DNA from: Pseudomonas persica | GTDB lineage: Bacteria; Pseudomonadota; Gammaproteobacteria; Pseudomonadales; Pseudomonadaceae | Direction: 5' to 3' | DNA: 64,000 nt | Assembly (NCBI RefSeq): GCF_900291015.1 | Contig: NZ_OLKL01000051.1 | Coordinates: 45,826 to 109,825, forward strand | In this document: piece after piece, positions 8,911 through 16,669 of the stretch | How positions within the stretch are numbered: the first letter of the stretch is position 1 | Layout: each line of letters begins with the position of its first letter | Translations under genes and position numbers: made by a program | Notes under the pieces: model-generated | Seen by the model: only the letters and a program-made list of their open reading frames with translations | The model's database searches: none | What the model was told of the DNA's origin: nothing

Positions 8911-9385
8911 TGCACGAATGCTCCGGGCAGTGCGGCTGTGGAGGCTAATCAGTCTTTCCCGAGCAATTGGTGGAATATCCCCACTGCATCAGGTGTTATA
9001 AAAGCACCCTGGAAACCGTGATCCCGAATCGATACGTTGCAAAAATCAGACAGGTGGCCTGCTGCAAATGCCACGCCTCAGCTGAGGTGCGCGCATTCGT
9101 CACAGATCACCCCGCCCGCTCCAAGGGCCCGCCGCAGGGTCCATGACCGCACGGCAGAATCTGCATTTCGCATCGCTCATGCCCGTCAACGCCTTGTATT
9201 CCGGGGGTTACGCGATTTCCTGGGGTGTCAATCCGTGCTTTCTCGACCGCCTGAAAAACTGTCAATGGCACAAATTGTCGCAGAGCTTATTCTTTATTGA
9301 TTGAACGTTCAATCAAAACAAAATAGACTGGTCTTCGCCGAGTCAGCCGCCCGTCGTCTGCTCGCAGGCCTGAGGAGATAGCTAG
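8911..9385. promoter_or_regulatory. betT/betI divergent regulatory region
   Basis: This 475-bp stretch has no credible gene. It must carry the betT promoter (minus strand) and the betI promoter (plus strand). The betI side has a perfect operator palindrome (listed separately) and a candidate promoter with -35 TTGAAC (9301-9306), a 17-bp spacer and -10 TAGACT (9324-9329). I could not place the betT promoter firmly. Confidence 0.6.
9297..9316. promoter_or_regulatory. BetI operator palindrome
   Basis: TTGATTGAACGTTCAATCAA is a perfect 20-bp palindrome 69 bp upstream of betI. TetR-family regulators bind such sites, and the core resembles published BetI boxes as I recall them. It overlaps the candidate -35 element, so BetI bound here would block transcription of betIBA until choline is present. 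Confidence 0.78.
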
Positions 9386-10042
9386 ATGCCCAAGGTCGGT
9401 ATGCAACCCATCCGCCGCCAGCAGTTGATCGAAGCCACGTTGCAGGCGGTCGATCAGGTCGGACTGGGGGACGCCAGCATTGCGCTGATTGCCCGTTTGG
9501 CCGGCGTGTCGAACGGCATCATCAGTCACTACTTTCGGGACAAGAACGGCCTGATCGCAGCGACGATGGGTTACATCATGAACATGCTCAACGAAGGTGT
9601 CAGAGCACGTCGCCTGGCCCTGACGGACGACAGCCCGCGCGCCCACCTGAAAGTGATCATCGAGGGCAACTTCGATGCCAGCCAGGTGAACGGCCCGGCG
9701 ATGAAAACCTGGTTGGCCTTCTGGGCTTCCAGCATGCACCAGCCCGATTTGCACAGGTTGCAGCGGATCAACGACCACCGCCTGTATTCCAACCTGTGCT
9801 GCCAGTTCCGCCGCGCCCTGCCGCTCTACCATGCGCGCAAGGCAGCCCGAGGCCTGGCGGCTCTGATCGACGGCTTGTGGCTGCGTGGCGCCCTGTCGGG
9901 TGATGCATTCGACACCGACCAGGCAATACGGATTGCTTACGAATACATGGATCTACAACTGGCTAAACAGCACACCCTGGGTACAAACGACCAGGCCGCT
10001 GAACAACCGCGCACGGCCCTTGCCAACCCGGCAGGAGCGTGA
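9386..10042 (+). CDS. betI: TetR-family choline-responsive repressor BetI
   Basis: A 218-residue regulator. The N-terminal helix-turn-helix is at about residues 8-55 (RRQQLIEATLQAVDQVGLGDASIALIARLAGVSNGIISHYF). The C-terminal ligand domain has the BetI signatures MKTWLAFWASSMH and RKAARGLAALIDGLWLRGALS. A GAGGAG ribosome site precedes the ATG. The protein continues 23 residues past YMDLQLAKQ, near which BetI proteins usually end (about 195-197 residues); the extra tail is polar and Ala/Pro-rich. First gene of betIBA. Confidence 0.93.
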   Translation: MPKVGMQPIRRQQLIEATLQAVDQVGLGDASIALIARLAGVSNGIISHYFRDKNGLIAATMGYIMNMLNEGVRARRLALTDDSPRAHLKVIIEGNFDASQVNGPAMKTWLAFWASSMHQPDLHRLQRINDHRLYSNLCCQFRRALPLYHARKAARGLAALIDGLWLRGALSGDAFDTDQAIRIAYEYMDLQLAKQHTLGTNDQAAEQPRTALANPAGA

Positions 10043-10081
10043 CGCGCAAGCCAAACCACACACTGCACTTGCGAGGACACT

Positions 10082-11554
10082 ATGGCCCGTTTCGGAACGC
10101 AAAAACTCTACATTGATGGTGCTTACGTCGACGCTGGCAGCGATGCCACTTTCGAAGCCATCAACCCGGCCACCGGCGAAGTCCTCGCCCACGTGCAACG
10201 TGCCACCGAGGCTGACGTCGAGAAGGCCGTCGAAAGCGCCGAACGTGGCCAGAAAGTCTGGGCCGCGATGACTGCCATGCAGCGTTCGCGCATCCTGCGC
10301 CGCGCCGTCGAGATCCTGCGCGAGCGCAACGACGAGCTGGCCATGCTGGAAACCCTGGACACCGGCAAGTCGTACTCGGAAACCCGCTACGTCGACATCG
10401 TCACCGGCGCCGACGTGCTGGAGTACTACGCTGGCCTGGTACCGGCCATCGAAGGCGAGCAGATCCCGCTGCGTGAATCGTCCTTCGTCTACACCCGCCG
10501 CGAGCCGCTGGGCGTGACCGCCGGTATCGGCGCCTGGAACTACCCGATCCAGATCGCCCTGTGGAAATCCGCCCCGGCCTTGGCCGCCGGCAACGCGATG
10601 ATCTTCAAGCCATCGGAAGTCACCTCGCTGACCACCCTGAAACTGGCCGAGATCTACACCGAAGCCGGCCTGCCGAACGGCGTGTTCAACGTTCTGACCG
10701 GCAGCGGTCGCGAAGTCGGCACCTGGCTGACCGAGCACCCACGCATCGAAAAAGTCTCCTTCACCGGCGGCACCACCACCGGCAAGAAGGTCATGGCCAG
10801 TGCCTCGAGCTCGTCGCTCAAGGAAGTCACCATGGAACTGGGCGGCAAGTCGCCACTGATCATCTGCGCCGATGCCGACCTGGACAAGGCCGCCGACATC
10901 GCCATGATGGCCAACTTCTACAGCTCGGGTCAGGTGTGCACCAACGGCACCCGCGTGTTCATCCCGACTGAAATGAAGGCGGCCTTCGAAGCCAAGATCG
11001 TCGAACGCGTTGCCCGCATCCGCGCTGGCAACCCGGAAGACGAAAACACCAACTTCGGCCCGCTGGTCAGCTTCCAGCACATGGAAAGCGTGCTCGGCTA
11101 CATCGCCAAGGGCAAAGAAGAAGGTGCCCGCGTGCTGTGCGGTGGCGAGCGCCTGACCGCTGGTGACTTCGCCAAGGGCGCGTTCGTGGCCCCGACCGTG
11201 TTCACCGACTGCACCGACGACATGACCATCGTCAAGGAAGAGATCTTCGGCCCGGTGATGAGCATCCTCACCTACGAAACCGAAGAAGAAGTGATCCGTC
11301 GCGCCAACGACACCGAATACGGCCTGGCCGCCGGTGTGTGCACCAACGACATCACCCGCGCCCACCGCATCATCCACAAGCTGGAAGCCGGTATCTGCTG
11401 GATCAACGCCTGGGGCGAATCGCCGGCCGAAATGCCGGTCGGTGGCTACAAGCAGTCGGGTGTCGGCCGTGAGAACGGCGTCAGCTCGCTGGCTCAATAC
11501 ACTCGCATCAAGTCGGTCCAGGTCGAGCTGGGCGGCTACAACTCGGTCTTCTAA
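10082..11554 (+). CDS. betB: Betaine aldehyde dehydrogenase
   Basis: A 490-residue NAD(P)-dependent aldehyde dehydrogenase converting betaine aldehyde to glycine betaine, the second step from choline. Cofactor-binding FTGGTTTGKKVM and catalytic residues are present: Glu in MELGGKSPLI and Cys in SSGQVCTNGTR. GAGGACACT precedes the ATG by the right distance. It lies between betI and betA in the standard Pseudomonas order. Confidence 0.97.
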   Translation: MARFGTQKLYIDGAYVDAGSDATFEAINPATGEVLAHVQRATEADVEKAVESAERGQKVWAAMTAMQRSRILRRAVEILRERNDELAMLETLDTGKSYSETRYVDIVTGADVLEYYAGLVPAIEGEQIPLRESSFVYTRREPLGVTAGIGAWNYPIQIALWKSAPALAAGNAMIFKPSEVTSLTTLKLAEIYTEAGLPNGVFNVLTGSGREVGTWLTEHPRIEKVSFTGGTTTGKKVMASASSSSLKEVTMELGGKSPLIICADADLDKAADIAMMANFYSSGQVCTNGTRVFIPTEMKAAFEAKIVERVARIRAGNPEDENTNFGPLVSFQHMESVLGYIAKGKEEGARVLCGGERLTAGDFAKGAFVAPTVFTDCTDDMTIVKEEIFGPVMSILTYETEEEVIRRANDTEYGLAAGVCTNDITRAHRIIHKLEAGICWINAWGESPAEMPVGGYKQSGVGRENGVSSLAQYTRIKSVQVELGGYNSVF

Positions 11555-11570
11555 GGCCCTGTACGGCCCC

Positions 11571-11592
11571 GCCCGTGCCACAGCGCACGGGC
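11571..11592 (+). other. Intercistronic hairpin betB-betA
   Basis: An 8-bp stem GCCCGTGC/GCACGGGC with a 6-nt loop lies in the 78-bp gap between betB and betA. Without a T-tract it is more likely an mRNA-processing or stability element than a terminator. Confidence 0.5.
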
Positions 11593-11632
11593 GTTCCCGC
11601 TCCCTGATCACCGCCAACACGAGGGTACTTTC

Positions 11633-13330
11633 ATGTCCCAAGAATTCGATTACATCATCGTCGGTGCCGGCTCGGCCGGTAACACCCTGGCGACCCGCCT
11701 GACCGAAGACGCCGGCGTCACCGTACTGCTGCTGGAAGCCGGTGGCCCGGACTACCGTTTCGACTTCCGCACCCAGATGCCGGCCGCCCTGGCCTTCCCG
11801 CTGCAGGGCCGCCGTTACAACTGGGCTTACGAAACCGACCCGGAGCCGTACATGGACGGCCGCCGCATGGAATGTGGCCGCGGCAAGGGCCTGGGTGGCT
11901 CGTCGCTGATCAACGGCATGTGCTACATCCGCGGTAACGCCATGGACTTCGACGGCTGGGCAGAACTGCCAGGCCTGGAAGACTGGACCTACCTGGACTG
12001 CCTGCCGTACTTCCGTAAAGCCGAAACCCGCGACATCGGCCCGAACGACTACCATGGCGGCGAAGGCCCGGTCAGCGTGACCACGCCGAAAGCCGGCAAC
12101 AACCCGCTGTTCCACGCCATGGTCGAAGCCGGCGTGCAGGCCGGTTACCCACGCACCGAAGACCTCAACGGCTACCAGCAGGAAGGTTTCGGTCCGATGG
12201 ACCGTACCGTGACCAAGCAAGGCCGCCGCTCCAGCACCGCCCGCGGTTACCTGGACCAGGCCAAGAAGCGCCCGAACCTGACCATCGTCACCCACGCCCT
12301 CACCGATCGCGTGCTGTTCGATGGCAAGCGCGCCATCGGCGTGACCTACCTGGTTGGTGACAGCGAAGAGCGCGTCGAAGCCCGTGCCCGCAAGGAAGTG
12401 ATCGTCAGCTCCGGCGCCATCGCCTCGCCGCAACTGCTGCAGCGCTCCGGCGTCGGCCCGCGTGCCCTGCTGGAAAGCCTCGACATCCCGGTCGTGCACG
12501 ACCTGCCGGGTGTTGGCGAAAACCTGCAGGACCACCTGGAGCTGTACCTGCAGTACGCCTGCACCCAGCCGGTGTCGCTGTACCCCTCGCTGCTGTGGTG
12601 GAACCAGCCGGCCATCGGCGCCGAATGGATGTTCAACGGCACCGGCATCGGCGCCAGCAACCAGTTCGAGGCCGGTGGTTTCATTCGTACCCGCCCTGAA
12701 TTCAAGTGGCCGAACATTCAGTACCACTTCCTGCCGGTGGCCATTAACTACAACGGCTCCAACGGCGTGAAGGAACACGGCTTCCAGGCGCACATGGGCT
12801 CCATGCGCTCGCCCGCCCGCGGCCGCATCCAGGCCAAGTCGAAGGACCCGCGCCAACACCCGAGCATCCTGTTCAACTACATGTCCACCGAACAGGACTG
12901 GCAGGAATTCCGTGACGGCATCCGCCTGACCCGCGAAATCATGGCCCAGCCGGCACTGGACCCGTACCGTGGCCGCGAGATCAGCCCGGGCGCACACGTG
13001 CAAACCGATGAAGAACTGGACAAGTTCATCCGCGAGCACGCCGAAACCGCCTTCCACCCGTCCTGCTCGTGCAAGATGGGCACCGACGACATGGCGGTGG
13101 TCGACGGCGAAGGCCGCGTGCATGGCATGAAGGGCCTGCGCGTGGTCGATGCGTCGATCATGCCACTGATCATCACCGGCAACCTCAACGCCACCACGAT
13201 CATGATCGCCGAGAAAATCTCGGACAAGATCCGTGGCCGCAAGCCGCTGCCGCGCAGCACCGCCAAGTACTACGTGGCGGGCGATGCACCGGTGAAGGGC
13301 AAGGCGATGCGCGAGGTCAAGCAAGGCTGA
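11633..13330 (+). CDS. betA: Choline dehydrogenase
   Basis: A 565-residue membrane-associated GMC flavoprotein oxidising choline to betaine aldehyde. The FAD-binding motif DYIIVGAGSAGNTLA is at residues 5-19. The GMC signatures are ECGRGKGLGGSSLINGMCYIRG and SSGAIASPQLLQRSGVG, and the C-terminal catalytic region includes FHPSCSCKMG and ITGNLNATTIMIAEK. Last gene of betIBA, followed by a hairpin; beyond it the accessory island starts. Confidence 0.97.
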   Translation: MSQEFDYIIVGAGSAGNTLATRLTEDAGVTVLLLEAGGPDYRFDFRTQMPAALAFPLQGRRYNWAYETDPEPYMDGRRMECGRGKGLGGSSLINGMCYIRGNAMDFDGWAELPGLEDWTYLDCLPYFRKAETRDIGPNDYHGGEGPVSVTTPKAGNNPLFHAMVEAGVQAGYPRTEDLNGYQQEGFGPMDRTVTKQGRRSSTARGYLDQAKKRPNLTIVTHALTDRVLFDGKRAIGVTYLVGDSEERVEARARKEVIVSSGAIASPQLLQRSGVGPRALLESLDIPVVHDLPGVGENLQDHLELYLQYACTQPVSLYPSLLWWNQPAIGAEWMFNGTGIGASNQFEAGGFIRTRPEFKWPNIQYHFLPVAINYNGSNGVKEHGFQAHMGSMRSPARGRIQAKSKDPRQHPSILFNYMSTEQDWQEFRDGIRLTREIMAQPALDPYRGREISPGAHVQTDEELDKFIREHAETAFHPSCSCKMGTDDMAVVDGEGRVHGMKGLRVVDASIMPLIITGNLNATTIMIAEKISDKIRGRKPLPRSTAKYYVAGDAPVKGKAMREVKQG

Positions 13331-13655
13331 GCCCTTGGCCTCGGTGAGGCAGGCCGGCTCACTGCCTGCCTCACCCACTGCTGCTATACCCACTGTCGCA
13401 GCATGCTCACATGGGCATGCCGACAACCCCGCCTGTTCCCCTCCTCGAACGTTGACCCTGCACGCGCTGGGCACCTGATCGCTCCCTTCTCCTCGCAACA
13501 CCCTCTCGTCGCCTGTCGCCTCAACGAACCTGCCGTTGATGAAAAATCCGTCATGAATTTGGCATTCTGGCCTCGAGGTGCCATATTTTTGCGCTGGCCA
13601 GGAGGCCAGTTAAGCCAGATTGGCTTTTCCATACGAGAGGCAAACGAGAACGAAC
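13331..13655. other. Intergenic junction between betA and the biosynthetic island
   Basis: This 325-bp segment holds the betA hairpin terminator near its start and otherwise no convincing gene. It should contain the left boundary of the island and the luxR promoter. No tRNA gene, integrase or obvious direct repeat was seen by eye. A short palindrome-rich patch (GGCCAGGAGGCC) lies at about 13598-13609. Confidence 0.5.
13343..13375 (+). terminator. Hairpin terminator after betA
   Basis: A perfect 12-bp stem (GGTGAGGCAGGC with GCCTGCCTCACC) and 9-nt loop lies 12 bp past the betA stop. It lacks a T-run, so termination may need help. Confidence 0.65.
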
Positions 13656-14369
13656 ATGGACGGTTGGCAAATCGAGCTTCTTCATGCACTGGAACGTGTC
13701 AACGACGAGAACGCTATCTTCGCATTGATCATGGAGGCCAGCCTTGCACTGGATTTCACCTACTGCGCCTATGGCTTGCAGGTGCCCTATCCTATCTCCA
13801 GCCCCAAGGCGATCATGCTGAACAACTACCCTGCCTCCTGGCAGGAACGCTACAGCAAGGCCAGGTACCTGGAGAAAGACCCCACTATCGCCCTCGGCCG
13901 TCAGTCGGAGCGGCCCATCATCTGGAGCGATCAGCTTTACGCTCAAGCGCCCGTTCTGTGGGAGGAAGCCCGCGAGTACGGGCTGCGCAAAGGCGTGTCG
14001 CAGTCAATCCTCAACACCGGGGGAAGCTGTGCGATGCTCACCGTGGCGCGCAGCGATGCACCTATCAGCGAGCGCGAGTTGCACCAGAACGGCGACAAAC
14101 TGCGCTGGCTGGCCAGCACCGCCCACGTCTCGCTTAGCTCAATTCTCAACCGCCGGCACCGGAACGCCGAAGCCCCGGAACTCACCGAGCGCGAGCGTGA
14201 AGTACTCAAATGGACGGCTGATGGCAAGTCGGCCAGTGAAATTGCCGACCTGCTCACGGTTTCCAAGAACACCGTCGATTTCCATATCAAGAATGCGGTG
14301 CGCAAGCTCAAAACGGCCAACAAGACCGCTGCGGTCGTCCGTGCGGCCATGCTTGGGCTGCTGTTCTGA
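13656..14369 (+). CDS. LuxR-family acyl-homoserine-lactone-responsive regulator
   Basis: A 237-residue quorum-sensing regulator. The autoinducer-binding domain (about 5-160) keeps the pocket residues found in TraR/LasR: W62, Y66, D75, P76, W90 and G113. The LuxR helix-turn-helix spans about 172-232 (LTEREREVLKWTADGKSA...KNTVDFHIKNAVRKL). The ATG at 13656 gives a normal LuxR length; a start 12 codons upstream exists but adds an unrelated leader. It directly precedes a luxI gene and a biosynthetic operon, so it is the likely pathway activator. I do not assign a symbol. Confidence 0.9.
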   Translation: MDGWQIELLHALERVNDENAIFALIMEASLALDFTYCAYGLQVPYPISSPKAIMLNNYPASWQERYSKARYLEKDPTIALGRQSERPIIWSDQLYAQAPVLWEEAREYGLRKGVSQSILNTGGSCAMLTVARSDAPISERELHQNGDKLRWLASTAHVSLSSILNRRHRNAEAPELTEREREVLKWTADGKSASEIADLLTVSKNTVDFHIKNAVRKLKTANKTAAVVRAAMLGLLF

Positions 14370-14412
14370 CGCCATGAGCAGTTCGGCAACATGACAGCCG
14401 AATGACAACCGC

Positions 14413-14430
14413 CCTACCCATTTTGGTAGG
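14413..14430. promoter_or_regulatory. lux-box-like operator
   Basis: CCTACC-N6-GGTAGG is an 18-bp inverted repeat containing the CT-N12-AG pattern (14414-14429) of Pseudomonas LasR/RhlR-type boxes. It lies 63 bp upstream of the luxI start and 43 bp after luxR. It is the expected binding site for the neighbouring LuxR protein. A -10 element could not be fixed confidently. Confidence 0.65.
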
Positions 14431-14493
14431 TTACACATCCAGTACCTGTTGTATCTAATAGCTCCGCCACCGAAAGTTTGCGGAGCCTAATAA

Positions 14494-15045
14494 ATGGAAT
14501 TCATCACGGGTACGCTGGAAACACTGGATGCCAGCCTGCGCTCGGCCATGGCGCAATATCGATATGAAGTATTTGTCCGCCAGCTCGGATGGGAGCTGGA
14601 GTGCGAAGTAGATTCGGAGTTTGATCAGTTCGATCGGGACGATACGGTCTATATTCTGGCCAGGGACAAACAGAAACAAGTGGTCGGCGTGGCGCGCTTG
14701 TTGAGCACTGCCACGCCTTACTTGCTCAGTGAGGTGTTTCCCGAACTCATGGCCGGCCAGCCGCTGCCCGCCAGCGAACAGGTCTGGGAGCTATCACGCT
14801 TTGCCGCCGTCGGCGACGCTTCTTCATGCCGTGCCGAACGGCAGATCTCCTCCCCCAACGCTATTGCTCTGATGCACGCGACATTGCGCTGCGCAGCGGC
14901 ACATGGGGCGCGCAAGTTGATAACCGTGTCGCCGCTGGGTATCGAGCGCCTGCTGCGCAAGGTTGGCATAGAGGCCTCTCGCGCCGGCCAGGTCTGCACC
15001 AAATACGGCCAACCCTTGTACGCCTCCTGGATCACCGTGAACTGA
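14494..15045 (+). CDS. LuxI-family acyl-homoserine-lactone synthase
   Basis: A 183-residue enzyme making an N-acyl-homoserine lactone from S-adenosylmethionine and acyl-ACP. The invariant residues of the family are present: R23, F27, W33, D44, D47, R68 (VGVARLL), E99 and R102 (WELSRFA). The length is short (most are about 190-220), with the C terminus lightly trimmed. It follows luxR in the same direction with a lux-box-like site between them. The acyl chain cannot be read from sequence. It is also the first gene of the long biosynthetic run. Confidence 0.92.
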   Translation: MEFITGTLETLDASLRSAMAQYRYEVFVRQLGWELECEVDSEFDQFDRDDTVYILARDKQKQVVGVARLLSTATPYLLSEVFPELMAGQPLPASEQVWELSRFAAVGDASSCRAERQISSPNAIALMHATLRCAAAHGARKLITVSPLGIERLLRKVGIEASRAGQVCTKYGQPLYASWITVN

Positions 15046-15093
15046 TCGGCGGGCGCTTCGCCCATGTGTCCACCTCACCTGACTGGAAAAAAA

Positions 15094-16032
15094 ATGAGTC
15101 TCGACCTGATCAATGATCATTGGTATGCAAAAGCGACTGTGCGCAGCACACCGCGAATCATCGTCCCGGAATATGACGGTGAACAATTAATTTATCCCGT
15201 CTCCCGCTGTGCGATGTGTGAGCATCCGATCATTCAAGCTCACGGCAAGCACATCAGGAACTACCTGTTGACCCAGGCGGCCTATCAATTTTTGTATAAC
15301 GTAGGACTACTGGAGACCAAGTTCATTATCCAGTGCTGCCTGGATATGTTGCACGACAAATTTCCGGGTATTGGCAATACGGAAAAACTGCAAGCGCTCA
15401 CCGTGATTATCGACGAGGGGTACCACGCCCATGTGGCGCTTGATTACCTGACGCAGATGAATGAAAAAAGCGGTATCGAGGCTATCGAGGTACCGCAGAG
15501 CAATCAGAAGCTGGATGCGACCGCACGCGCCTATGCGCAATTGCCCGAATCGCTGCGTACCGAATTCCAGCTACTGGCCGTGACCATCGCAGAGAATGTG
15601 CTCACCGACGAAGTGGCCAACCTGGGACGCGAGCGTGAGCTGAGCCAGTCGTTCACTACGCTGATGGTTGACCATGTACGCGACGAAGGGCGCCATTCGC
15701 GGTTCTTCGCCGATCTGATGAAAAAGCGCTGGCCAACGCTGCCGGAAAGCACCCGCGAGCGCTTCGGCCTGATGCTCCCCGCCTATCTCGACGACTTCCT
15801 GGATATCGACCCCGAGCGACGCTTCGAACGCAGCATGCTGGCCCATTGCGGCCTGACGCCAGCACAGGCCGAACAGGTAATCCACGAATCCGACCCGACC
15901 TTCCATGCCGACCATGCGCGCATGAAGAAATCGATCCTGCAGCGTCTGTACCGGCTGTTGCGGCAGATGGGCATCCTTGACCTGCCCCAGGTCAGAGAGG
16001 CCTTCGCCGACCGCGACTACGTCAGCGCCTGA
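15094..16032 (+). CDS. obaC: AurF-type di-iron N-oxygenase (arylamine to nitroarene)
   Basis: A 312-residue protein with the seven di-iron ligands of AurF in matching spacing: E74, E108 and H111 (DEGYH), E167, H194, E198 and H201 (DEGRH). AurF oxidises 4-aminobenzoate to 4-nitrobenzoate. The obafluorin homologue (ObaC/ObiL) makes 4-nitrophenylpyruvate from 4-aminophenylpyruvate, and the genes that follow supply exactly that substrate. The ATG at 15094 is chosen because the next upstream ATG (15064) adds ten residues unrelated to the family; its ribosome site is weak (GGA then an A-run). The 5' part is visibly AT-richer than its neighbours. Confidence 0.88.
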   Translation: MSLDLINDHWYAKATVRSTPRIIVPEYDGEQLIYPVSRCAMCEHPIIQAHGKHIRNYLLTQAAYQFLYNVGLLETKFIIQCCLDMLHDKFPGIGNTEKLQALTVIIDEGYHAHVALDYLTQMNEKSGIEAIEVPQSNQKLDATARAYAQLPESLRTEFQLLAVTIAENVLTDEVANLGRERELSQSFTTLMVDHVRDEGRHSRFFADLMKKRWPTLPESTRERFGLMLPAYLDDFLDIDPERRFERSMLAHCGLTPAQAEQVIHESDPTFHADHARMKKSILQRLYRLLRQMGILDLPQVREAFADRDYVSA

Positions 16033-16048
16033 CGGGAGGGCAGCAGCC

Positions 16049-16639
16049 GTGAAAACCCTGATCGTCGACAACTTCGATTCGTTTACCTACAACCTTTTCC
16101 AGTTCATGGGCCAGGTCTGCGGTGAAGAGCCTGATGTCTTTACCAACGACGTCTCCCCGGCGGAGATCGACCTGAACCGTTACGCCGCCATCATCATTTC
16201 ACCCGGCCCGGGAACCCCGGCGCGCAAGGCCGATGTCGGCCTGAGCGAAGACATCATCCGCGATGCCGGCGTGCCTGTGCTGGGTGTGTGCCTGGGACAC
16301 CAGTGCATGGCACACCTGCACGGGATGGACGTGGTGCACGCCCCTGAACCGATGCATGGGCGCCTGAGCCTTATCAAGCATGACGGCCAGGGCGTATTTG
16401 CCGGCCTGCCTGCCGACCTCACCGTGGTGCGTTACCACTCGCTGGTGGTGCGCCAGATCAAATCGCCGTTTGTCGTCAGCGCCTGGGACCAGAACGGCAT
16501 GATCCATGGCATCCGCCACAAGGACAGGCCACTGCACGGCATTCAGTTCCACCCCGAATCCATCTGCACCGAAGCGGGCCTGCAAATGCTTGGCAACTTC
16601 CGCGACCTCGCACACCAGCACCAGGGTGGCCTTTGCTGA
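16049..16639 (+). CDS. PabA-type glutamine amidotransferase (aminodeoxychorismate synthase component II)
   Basis: A 196-residue class I amidotransferase that releases ammonia from glutamine for the partner PabB-like enzyme encoded next. The catalytic Cys lies in VCLGHQCM (about residue 78) and the His-Glu pair in IQFHPES near the C terminus. It starts at GTG 16049 with GGGAGGG 8 bp upstream; the upstream extension of the frame overlaps the previous gene and is not family-like. TrpG is the alternative, but the PIKGT motif in the partner favours aminodeoxychorismate. Confidence 0.9.
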   Translation: MKTLIVDNFDSFTYNLFQFMGQVCGEEPDVFTNDVSPAEIDLNRYAAIIISPGPGTPARKADVGLSEDIIRDAGVPVLGVCLGHQCMAHLHGMDVVHAPEPMHGRLSLIKHDGQGVFAGLPADLTVVRYHSLVVRQIKSPFVVSAWDQNGMIHGIRHKDRPLHGIQFHPESICTEAGLQMLGNFRDLAHQHQGGLC

Positions 16640-16669
16640 CAGCCATCGTCAGCTTTTCCGGAGATCTAG

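Noticed and set aside
9267..9283. sigma-54-like TGGCAC...GC element upstream of betI
   Set aside because: The spacing between GG and GC is one base too long for the -24/-12 consensus, and a sigma-70-like site beside the operator is a better candidate.
9953..13501. 1182-codon minus-strand frame across betB and betA
   Set aside because: Shadow of betB and betA; its translation is low-complexity and Gly/Val/Asp-rich, and it crosses several gene ends.
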